Position numbers and translations under genes: made by a program | In this document: one piece after another, positions 37,344 through 44,914 of the stretch | Position numbering within the stretch: position 1 is the first letter of the stretch | Layout: every line of letters starts with the position of its first letter | The notes under the pieces: model-generated | What the model saw: only the letters and a program-made list of their open reading frames with translations | Databases searched by the model: none | What the model was told of the DNA's origin: nothing | Source: Marivita sp. | Lineage (GTDB): Bacteria; Pseudomonadota; Alphaproteobacteria; Rhodobacterales; Rhodobacteraceae | Length of the DNA stretch: 64,000 nucleotides | Direction: 5' to 3' | NCBI RefSeq assembly: GCF_020055675.1 | Contig: NZ_JAIPUS010000006.1 | Coordinates: 83,456 to 147,455 of the forward strand

Positions 37344-38782
37344 GATTCCCGCTCCTGAACCAGAACGACCTCGATGCGCCGGTTTTTGGCGCGCCCCTCG
37401 CGCGTGCCATTGTCGGCGATCGGTTCGGCGTCGGCACGGCCTTCGGCGCTGAGACGGGACTCGTCGTCCATGGTCGTGGCCATCGACGCCATCACCGATT
37501 TGGCCCGCGCCAGCGACAGGTGCATGTTCGACGGGAACCGCGAAGAGCGTATCGGGATATTGTCGGAGTGCCCGACGACGATGACCTGGCCCTGCTCATC
37601 GTTCAGCGCCGTCGCGACTCGCTGGATCGGATCCCGAAACCGGTCCACAAGCGTGTCAGACCCGGACCCGAACATGCCGGACCCGGTCACGCGGATGACA
37701 AGCGTGTTGCCCTTGCCGAACACGTTGACGAGTCCTTCGTCGATTTCGGGCTGCAGGAAGGCCACGACCTTTTCAAGCCGCACCTCCTTGGTATCGACAG
37801 GCGGCGGGGGTGGTGGCGGCGCGCGCCGTTCGAGTTCTGCCACCGGTCCGGCATCCACGATGGACAACTGGCCGATCAGGTTTTCCGTCCGGTTCGACAG
37901 GATATAGCTTAGACCCGCGAATTCGGACACCAGCAGGATTGCCATCGCGCCCAGCGCGATCCAGACCGGTTTCCAGGCTGACAGCGCACGATAGGGTTTG
38001 TCTATTCCCTTCCAGTTCGGGGACAGGTCACGCTCGAGCGCGCCGCGCTGGTTGCGGATCAGCGACGCGAGCCCGGATCGGATACGGGCATGTTTGTCCG
38101 GACCGCCCTGCTCGACCCTTAGACGCCCCTCGAATCCGAGCGACAGGCACATATACATGAATTCAAGAAGATCGATGTTGTTGGCGGGCTCTTTCTCTAG
38201 CCGGGCCAGGAGGTCGTAAAACCGGTCGCCGCCCACCGTCTCTCGATGGAATGTGCCGACCATGGATTGCAGACCCCAACTGGACTGTCCTCCCCAGGGC
38301 GTGTTCAACACGACGTCGTCCAGTGTCGCACAGAGCGAATAGCGTGCAGCCTTGACCGTCTGAGCCGGAATTCCCGCCTGCAAGGCGCGGTTTTCGAAGG
38401 CGCGCACCTCGGAGACGACCGAGTGGCGCAGCTTGTCTGCGTCCATGTGCTGCGCACGGTTGCGAATGCGGCTGATCAGGGAGAACAGGGGCGCCGCACA
38501 GGCATTGAGCCGGTTCAGGCCTGTCAGGACCTGTTCCTGTGCATCCTGTCGAGCTTTTGACGGATTGTCCGGGCCCGCCTGCGACGATGGGCCGGAGGGA
38601 ATGCCAAATGTATCTGTGTCGGGATGCCCTGTCGACTGCGTCTCGTGCTGAGGCTGCGATGCGGCGGAGGGCGCATGGGGCGGCGATGGCGTTTGTGGGG
38701 CCATGCGGCGTCCGCCCGGATTGGGTTTGATCACCGTTCTGTCGGTGTCATCCGGTTCGGCAAACGGGTCTTCGTCAGACAT
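37340..38782 (-). CDS. tssL: T6SS protein TssL (DotU) with C-terminal OmpA-like domain
   Basis: A 480-residue evolved TssL. After a Pro/Gln-rich leader comes the DotU domain (LNACAAPLFSLISRIRNRAQ, YSLCATLDDVVLNTPWGGQ, SWGLQSMVGTFHRETVGGD). One membrane segment (near 272-296) is followed by an OmpA-like domain (VVGHSDNIPIRSSRFPSN, LSLARAKSVM, KNRRIEVVLV), expected to grip peptidoglycan. It anchors TssM and TssK at the inner membrane. Confidence 0.95.
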   Translation of the reverse strand: MSDEDPFAEPDDTDRTVIKPNPGGRRMAPQTPSPPHAPSAASQPQHETQSTGHPDTDTFGIPSGPSSQAGPDNPSKARQDAQEQVLTGLNRLNACAAPLFSLISRIRNRAQHMDADKLRHSVVSEVRAFENRALQAGIPAQTVKAARYSLCATLDDVVLNTPWGGQSSWGLQSMVGTFHRETVGGDRFYDLLARLEKEPANNIDLLEFMYMCLSLGFEGRLRVEQGGPDKHARIRSGLASLIRNQRGALERDLSPNWKGIDKPYRALSAWKPVWIALGAMAILLVSEFAGLSYILSNRTENLIGQLSIVDAGPVAELERRAPPPPPPPVDTKEVRLEKVVAFLQPEIDEGLVNVFGKGNTLVIRVTGSGMFGSGSDTLVDRFRDPIQRVATALNDEQGQVIVVGHSDNIPIRSSRFPSNMHLSLARAKSVMASMATTMDDESRLSAEGRADAEPIADNGTREGRAKNRRIEVVLVQERES

Positions 38783-38796
38783 CGCAGCAGCCTTTT

Positions 38797-40137
38797 CTAG
38801 CTATTCCGTATCGCCCACAGCTCCATGTCAAGTCCCGGGTATTGTCCTGACACATGCACGGCGATGCCACCGGATGTTGTCATCTTGCCCCAGTACGGAC
38901 TGTCGGCGTCGAGTTCAAAATACACTTTTCCTGCCTGATAAGGGACCTGTCTTGGCGCGACAGGCAAGGGCCTCAGGGTAATGCCCGGCAGGGCCGAATT
39001 CACAAGTTGGCGTATCTCTTCAACGGGTCCGATCTTGGACTGGCCCGCAAAATGTCGTCTTATGTCTTCCGCCGGCATATCGGCTTTCACGGCCAGCACG
39101 AAACCCGCGGTCGAAAGCAGCTTGCGATCCGCGATGAGACCGACACTGATCCCGTACTTGCGTTCTTCCAGGTTGATGTGCACCGCAGATTGTTCAAGCA
39201 CCGCGCTCAGGTATTGGCGCAATACGCGCATGACCGGAAGAAAGGTCGCCGGCTGGTCGGCGTGCGTATAAGGCGGAAGCTTGGGAACTTCCTTGTTTTC
39301 GGCCATGAAAGACGCAAGTTCGCCCACCAGCGTGACACAGGCCCGATAGACGGTTTCGGGGTGAACATTCTCGATGTTCGCGAAATGGCGAAAGATCGGC
39401 AGCGCCCGGTTGACGGTCATGAGCAGAAGGAAATCCGAGATATCCGCCGCGCCCTTGGCAGGCCCGCTTTCGGACAGGCGACCCGCAAGCGCCTGCATCC
39501 TGTGAGACAAAAGTCCCTCCAGTTCGCTGACGAACCCGGCCAGGCTCGGCGCCGCCCGAATGTCGACACAACTTGGAATGAAGGCGCGATCAAGAAGAAT
39601 TTCCCTGTCGGGGCGCACCTCGATGATGCGTGCGATCGGGATTGCCAGCATGTCCGCAAGATCATCGACCTCGAGCGCGAATTGCAGGCGCAGCTTGCCA
39701 ACACCGATGGTCACGCCCTTCCTGACCGCCCCCATCACATCCGTGATCTCGATCTCCGACGGGCGCAAGCGACTGGCCGAATTGCCGCTATCGCTCAGGT
39801 CGACCTCGGTCGCGCCCTGGCGTCGCTGCGGGATCGTCAGGACAACCACGCAGTCCTTGATGTTTTCGGGTACGTCCAATGACGGCGGATGATCCTCTGC
39901 CTGCGGGACGCGGAAGACCGTTCCATCCTGGGTCAGCCCGGCACAGGATTTCACCGCGAATTTCCCGATCTTGAGCGCTTCTTCATCGATCTCAAGCTCG
40001 CTGAAACCCCATGCGTAGGGGATGACACGGCGTGCCAGCCCCGCAACCAGCGCTTCGGTGTAGCGGTCAGCCTGCTGAAAATGGTGGGGCTGTAGAAACA
40101 GCCCTTCCGTCCAAAGCACTTTGTTGTCCCAGGACAC
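38797..40137 (-). CDS. tssK: T6SS baseplate protein TssK
   Basis: A 446-residue protein starting (M)SWDNKVLWTEGLFLQPHHFQ, a very typical TssK N-terminus. The start codon is GTG at 40137 with GGGGGA upstream. TssK links the baseplate (TssEFG, VgrG) to the TssL/TssM membrane complex. It lies between fha and tssL. Confidence 0.95.
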   Translation of the reverse strand: MSWDNKVLWTEGLFLQPHHFQQADRYTEALVAGLARRVIPYAWGFSELEIDEEALKIGKFAVKSCAGLTQDGTVFRVPQAEDHPPSLDVPENIKDCVVVLTIPQRRQGATEVDLSDSGNSASRLRPSEIEITDVMGAVRKGVTIGVGKLRLQFALEVDDLADMLAIPIARIIEVRPDREILLDRAFIPSCVDIRAAPSLAGFVSELEGLLSHRMQALAGRLSESGPAKGAADISDFLLLMTVNRALPIFRHFANIENVHPETVYRACVTLVGELASFMAENKEVPKLPPYTHADQPATFLPVMRVLRQYLSAVLEQSAVHINLEERKYGISVGLIADRKLLSTAGFVLAVKADMPAEDIRRHFAGQSKIGPVEEIRQLVNSALPGITLRPLPVAPRQVPYQAGKVYFELDADSPYWGKMTTSGGIAVHVSGQYPGLDMELWAIRNS

Positions 40138-40173
40138 TCAAGTTCCCCCGTCATTCTGCGTGCAAAGCCACGC

Positions 40174-41607
40174 TTATTTTAGTTTTTCGAGTTGCTCCTT
40201 GTACGCCCGAGCGAACTCTCGGCTGAACAGCTCGTGAAAATCATTTTCGGCCTGATCGGATATCTGGGCATACATCTTTTCGTATACTTCCCAGTATCGG
40301 GCCTTTTTTCCTTTAAACATACTTCCAATCGCGGTGGATGTCTCAATCTGACCCGACAAGACCTGCGGATCAAGCTTGGCGAGCACTCCTTTGATCGCCG
40401 CCTCCATACCGGTGACCATGGCGATTTCATGTGCCTTGATGTCATCGAGCGCCTGTTCGACTGCCGATTCAGGACTCAGGTAGCCTTTTGCCTTGGGTTT
40501 CACCAAGGCGATTACCGCATCATCCTCGCTCAGCGCGAACTTGAGCGGGTTGTTTCCGCCCGAACTGATCATTGTCTGGTCAATGCGAAATTCCGATTTG
40601 ATCGAGGTGCGGGTCATCAGAACCTCGCGCAGGCCCACGATCATCATGCGCAGCACACGGCCCATACGCGCCATCGCGCGTTCCAAATCGGCATCCTCGA
40701 TGACAAGATCTTCAGCATCGAGCGCCGCGATGAACGCCCGTGCCGCCGACTGGTCGCCGCCCTGTGCGGGAAGCTCGGTCTGCTCGGCTCCTTTTACCGC
40801 TGCGGGCGGCGGTGCGGGTTCCGAGTCTTGGGACCTGTTTTCGCGGTCGACCGCAGCGGGCGCTGCCGGTACATCCGGTATCTCGGGCATGTCGCCGGGC
40901 GGGGGCGCCCCGCTTTCGGCGTCATCGGGTTCAAGCAAGTCGTCCCAGTCGTCGGGGATAAGTCTGGCCGATGGTGTATAGCTGTCCGTCACCGACGGGT
41001 TGTGCATCGGAACGGATGCACCTTCCCCCTCGCGGCCGTCTTTCGGTTGCTTGAAGAACTCGTCTTCGTCTTCACCGAGCGGTGGCAGAAGATCGTCTAT
41101 CGGATCAGAGGCCTCGACGTTTTTGGGACCGGTAGGTCCCCCTTCAGAGCCAAGCAGGTCATCCAGAAAATCGCCATCCGGGTTCGGATCATCCAGCATC
41201 GCCAGAGGATCGGGCGACTGATCGGCCCTCCCGTGGGAAATGCCGCTCTGGTTTGGCGGCGGCGGTGCCAGATCATCGATATCCGGCAGTTCCTGTCCAA
41301 TCTCGATGACCAGCTCGTACCCGCCGGCCGATAACACATCGCCATTGTTCAGTGTCGTCGGTGTCCGGCCGAGCGGCGCCTTGGAATAATTCAGGAACGT
41401 TCCATTGGTGGAGAAATCGACGATCACGATCTTCCCGTTGTGGTCCTCGATCACAAAATGGTTTTTCGACAGCATCCGGTCCGGGTCCGGGAGAACCAGA
41501 TCGTTTCCCGGTCCCCGGCCGACGGTCAGGCTGCCGCCCTTCATCGGAACCGGACGACCGTCGCCCGGCACCATGCCCGATGATTGGAACCTTAAAGTCA
41601 CCGTCAT
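40174..41607 (-). CDS. fha: T6SS FHA-domain protein (Fha/TagH)
   Basis: A protein of about 477 residues. An N-terminal FHA domain (20-105) has the phosphothreonine-binding signature: LTVGRGPGNDLVLPD, LSKNHFVIE and FSTNGTFLN. A long acidic Pro/Asp-rich linker (about 110-290) separates it from a conserved C-terminal TagH domain (FIAALDAEDLVIEDADLERA, FSREFARAYKEQL). Fha is the target of PpkA and PppA; its phosphorylation promotes T6SS assembly. A GTG one codon upstream is an alternative start. Confidence 0.93.
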   Translation of the reverse strand: MTVTLRFQSSGMVPGDGRPVPMKGGSLTVGRGPGNDLVLPDPDRMLSKNHFVIEDHNGKIVIVDFSTNGTFLNYSKAPLGRTPTTLNNGDVLSAGGYELVIEIGQELPDIDDLAPPPPNQSGISHGRADQSPDPLAMLDDPNPDGDFLDDLLGSEGGPTGPKNVEASDPIDDLLPPLGEDEDEFFKQPKDGREGEGASVPMHNPSVTDSYTPSARLIPDDWDDLLEPDDAESGAPPPGDMPEIPDVPAAPAAVDRENRSQDSEPAPPPAAVKGAEQTELPAQGGDQSAARAFIAALDAEDLVIEDADLERAMARMGRVLRMMIVGLREVLMTRTSIKSEFRIDQTMISSGGNNPLKFALSEDDAVIALVKPKAKGYLSPESAVEQALDDIKAHEIAMVTGMEAAIKGVLAKLDPQVLSGQIETSTAIGSMFKGKKARYWEVYEKMYAQISDQAENDFHELFSREFARAYKEQLEKLK

Positions 41608-41616
41608 CACGCGCGG

Positions 41617-41925
41617 TCAGCCTCCTACAAGCACGGTGAATTCACCTTTCAAGATCACGCCGCCGCAGGCAACAGTGTCTCCTACCCGGGCTGCGGGTAT
41701 CTTGCTGATCAAGACCGACATCGACCCCTTCAAGATCGGATGCGGAAAGGCCGGGTTGCACAAGTCCGTCATCCGCGCCGCCGGAAGTTTACCGACAAGC
41801 ACGGTCGCGCAACACGGCGGAATGATCGGGAGCGGCACCGGAACCGGCACGGGCGGGGCCGGCGGCGGACCGGGCGTAAAGCATGTATGAAGATCCAGCA
41901 TTCTGGCTTGTGGCATTCCCGGCAT
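41617..41925 (-). CDS. T6SS PAAR-repeat spike tip protein
   Basis: A 102-residue protein with PAAR-type repeats (VLVGKLPAARMTD, VLISKIPAARVGDTVACGG, FTVLVGG). A proline-rich stretch sits between the first Cys and CCATVLVG. There is no C-terminal extension, so this is a bare spike tip that caps VgrG, not an effector. It begins directly after the preceding stop codon. Confidence 0.93.
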   Translation of the reverse strand: MPGMPQARMLDLHTCFTPGPPPAPPVPVPVPLPIIPPCCATVLVGKLPAARMTDLCNPAFPHPILKGSMSVLISKIPAARVGDTVACGGVILKGEFTVLVGG

Positions 41926-42525
41926 CTAGACACCCTCTTGCTTGTCATGGCGCTTTCCATTGCCACCGCGCCCGATATCCAGCGCGCGGGCGATCAGCAT
42001 CTCGAGGTGATGCTCGAAAGTGTCGGCCGTGTCGGCAAGCGATTTCATGTTCATGCACAACACCGATGCCGAAACCGCATTGTGCGGCGCCCCCGCGTTG
42101 GCAAGTTCGCCCTCGCCCAAACTCCCCTCGGCATAGGCGGCCGCCATCGCACAATACACGGTATCGTCGTCGATATCGGCCAGTTCCATCGCCTGGCGCG
42201 CGGCCTCGCGGTTCTCGGCATCGGGCTTGAACACCCAGCGCTCAGCCGCGGCCAGCGGTACCGGCGGCTGATGGCTGTCATGCCCGACCAGGTCGCGTGC
42301 GGCCAGACAGCTCCACCAAACCGCCTCTCGCGGCGGCAGCGCGACAGCCAGCATATGCAGCATATCCAGAAACTCTCCGTCTTCCTGCAATGCCTGAAGC
42401 ATCTGCGGAACCGAGGCGCTGGCCGGAAGCGCGGGCTGCGACCGGAGCTTCGCATTACCCATGGCAAGCATCCGCGCCGCAGGCTCGTCCGCTATCTTCT
42501 TTAGGTCATCGAACCGGAATTCCAT
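41926..42525 (-). CDS. T6SS-associated DUF6931-like protein
   Basis: A 199-residue acidic, helical protein with no signal or membrane segment, starting MEFRFDDLKKIADEPAARML. Notable segments are LPPREAVWWSCLAARDL and WVFKPDAENREAARQAMELA. From memory it fits the DUF6931 group found next to VgrG and PAAR genes. It could be a chaperone or adaptor for loading the spike, but no function is established that I know of. It is fully embedded between vgrG and the PAAR gene. Confidence 0.75.
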   Translation of the reverse strand: MEFRFDDLKKIADEPAARMLAMGNAKLRSQPALPASASVPQMLQALQEDGEFLDMLHMLAVALPPREAVWWSCLAARDLVGHDSHQPPVPLAAAERWVFKPDAENREAARQAMELADIDDDTVYCAMAAAYAEGSLGEGELANAGAPHNAVSASVLCMNMKSLADTADTFEHHLEMLIARALDIGRGGNGKRHDKQEGV

Positions 42526-42538
42526 ACCGCGTGCGTCC

Positions 42539-44818
42539 TCAATTGATCATGGTTAAGCCGCCCTTGAGGATCAGCGATCCACCACCCTTCACTTCTGTCA
42601 TGGTGTAGCCTTTGATCTGGATCATCGGCCCCTCGATTGCGATGCCAGAGGGCGAAAGCTCGATCGAGCTGCTTCCCACCTTCAGGACGATCTTCTTCAT
42701 CGCCGAAATATCGATCTGGCCCAGCTTGGCCTCGATCGTGATATCGCCCTGCTCGACCTTGGTGGTCATGTCCTTGGTCACGGTCTTGGTGTTTTTGCCC
42801 TTGATCGTCTGGATGTAATCGTCGTCCACTGTCTGCTTGTGGTTGCGCTTGATTTCCTGCGTGTAATCGACACCCACCAGGTGATCATGGGCCAACCCGA
42901 TGGTCTGCGCGAACTTTCCCAACACGTTGTGATCATGCTTGGCCCCGATAAACTGGCTGTGGTCCAGGGTGACAACATGCCCGTGGGCGCCTTCGATCGT
43001 CTCGTTGAACTTGTTGTCCGCCGCCGCGCTCATCAGGCCATCATAGGCCATTTTCAGCGCACCAGCCAAGGACGGGCTGGCCCCGAACCGCAGCTGCGAA
43101 ATCAGTTTGGACGCGCTCGACATCATGTCGGAATGCGCGGTCTTGTTGCCGATCTGCAGGTTGTAGCTTTCCCCGACCGTCTGCTTCTTGTGCTTGAACG
43201 TCGTCTCGGTCTGGTCGTTGTTGACGATATGCTCGAAGTCCTTCTCGGCCTGAACGCGGACAAGCTCTTCGCCCTTCTTGTCCTCGAACATCAGCTCGTT
43301 GAACCCCCCACCTTCTTTCGAGCTGTTCGTCTTGATGCCTGACTGGGTCTTGTCTGCGGGCAAGTCATACGGAGGCCTGTTTTTGTCGTTATACAGCATA
43401 CCGATGCAAATGGGCCGGTCCGGATCACCCTCCTCGAAACTGATCACGACCTCCTGTCCGATGCGCGGAATCGCGATGGCCCCCCAGTTCTTGCCGGTCC
43501 AGGGCATCATTGTGCGCACCCAGCAAGTCGACCTATCGTCGTTCTGGCCGTCCCTGTCCCAGTGGAACTGCACCCTGATACGCCCATATTGATCCGTGTA
43601 AATTTCTTCTCCTTCCGGACCCGTCACCACCGCAGTGTGGATGCCGCCTACTTTTGGCCAGGCGGTTTTCAATGGCGCGCGGTACTGTATCCTGGAGTCG
43701 ACAACGCGGAATTTAACCTCGTGCGGTTCATCCGGATTCAAACTGAAATCGATATCTTTGGCCATATCCGCGCTTTCAGTGAAGTCGGCTCTGCCAAACA
43801 TGTCGATCTGGACCAGTTTGTGTTCACACTCGATCAACATCACATCTTTCGGATCCTTTTCCCGAGGAAGTTTGGAAATCGAGAAAGTATAACCAACGGC
43901 AAGATTGATCGCATCCGAAATACCGGAGACCAGATGGTGAGTGACCGATTCCGCGTCCATTCGGACGCGTGCGAAATAATCCCCGATTCCGGAGTCACGA
44001 AAATGCCCCGGATAGTCATAGCGTTCATACACGTCTTTCCGGGATCCTGCCTGGACATTCTCGCTTGCGGAGGTTAGATCGGCATGCGGCTTTTTGAAAT
44101 TGTAATCGTTCAGAACAACCTTCGCGCTTCGAACCGTTTCCGCAGCACTCCACTGCATGACATAGGGCATCGAGGTCTCAAGGTTGGACTTCATCGAATA
44201 TTCGCGATATTCAAGCGACGAAGGCTCTGCAATCGCTTCATGTTTGCCGCAATCATCGATCAGGACAAGTTTCTCGGTCCATTTTGAATGATCGAAATAA
44301 TAATATATCCCCTCTTCCTCCATCAACCGATGCAGAAAATCGAGATCGGTCTCGCGATATTGCACGCAGTAGTCCCGCGAAGGATACGTATGCGAGAGCT
44401 TGAGGTCCAGGTCAGCGTTTAGGCCATATTTGCCAATAACCGATTGAATAATATCGACAACGGAGAGCCCCTGAAAGATTCGCAGGTCCGTGCGCCGCGT
44501 GAGAAACCAGAGCCAGGGCCGGATGATGGCGCGGAACTGTCCACCGTCAATCCGATCAGCCATGAATTCGGCTGATATACAGGTCCCGCGAAACCATCGT
44601 TGAGCTGCCTTGTCTTCGCTTTCGCAAACGAGATGCATCTTTTTCCCGACGATGCTTTCGAGATCCAGTTTCTTGTTTGCACAGAAAAAGTGAACCTCAA
44701 TTGTCGGGATTTCGCTGATACGCTCATGCACGCGCGCGGCTATTGGCAGAAGCTTCTTGTGCTCGCATCCACCCTCGAGCCGCAAAGGGAATTTCGAAGG
44801 ATCGAGATTCTTCAGCAT
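42539..44818 (-). CDS. vgrG: T6SS spike protein VgrG
   Basis: A 759-residue VgrG (TssI). The gp27-like part has YRETDLDFLHRLMEEEGIYY, and the OB-fold shows DQYGRIRVQFHWDRDG and PRIGQEVVISFEEGDPDRP. The C-terminal part is the repetitive gp5-like needle (TVGESYNLQIG, IKGKNTKTVTKDMTTKVEQ) and ends with no added effector domain. The N-terminal two thirds look less GC-rich than neighbouring genes, which could reflect exchange. It tips the Hcp tube and carries the PAAR protein. Confidence 0.96.
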   Translation of the reverse strand: MLKNLDPSKFPLRLEGGCEHKKLLPIAARVHERISEIPTIEVHFFCANKKLDLESIVGKKMHLVCESEDKAAQRWFRGTCISAEFMADRIDGGQFRAIIRPWLWFLTRRTDLRIFQGLSVVDIIQSVIGKYGLNADLDLKLSHTYPSRDYCVQYRETDLDFLHRLMEEEGIYYYFDHSKWTEKLVLIDDCGKHEAIAEPSSLEYREYSMKSNLETSMPYVMQWSAAETVRSAKVVLNDYNFKKPHADLTSASENVQAGSRKDVYERYDYPGHFRDSGIGDYFARVRMDAESVTHHLVSGISDAINLAVGYTFSISKLPREKDPKDVMLIECEHKLVQIDMFGRADFTESADMAKDIDFSLNPDEPHEVKFRVVDSRIQYRAPLKTAWPKVGGIHTAVVTGPEGEEIYTDQYGRIRVQFHWDRDGQNDDRSTCWVRTMMPWTGKNWGAIAIPRIGQEVVISFEEGDPDRPICIGMLYNDKNRPPYDLPADKTQSGIKTNSSKEGGGFNELMFEDKKGEELVRVQAEKDFEHIVNNDQTETTFKHKKQTVGESYNLQIGNKTAHSDMMSSASKLISQLRFGASPSLAGALKMAYDGLMSAAADNKFNETIEGAHGHVVTLDHSQFIGAKHDHNVLGKFAQTIGLAHDHLVGVDYTQEIKRNHKQTVDDDYIQTIKGKNTKTVTKDMTTKVEQGDITIEAKLGQIDISAMKKIVLKVGSSSIELSPSGIAIEGPMIQIKGYTMTEVKGGGSLILKGGLTMIN

Positions 44819-44914
44819 GTCTGCCGTTCCTTCAGATTACTTTGAGAGTAAGTCAATAAAAGTTTCCAACCGAAATTCAGTTCTGCCCGCTCGTGGCTCT
44901 GCGGTCGTTTGGTT

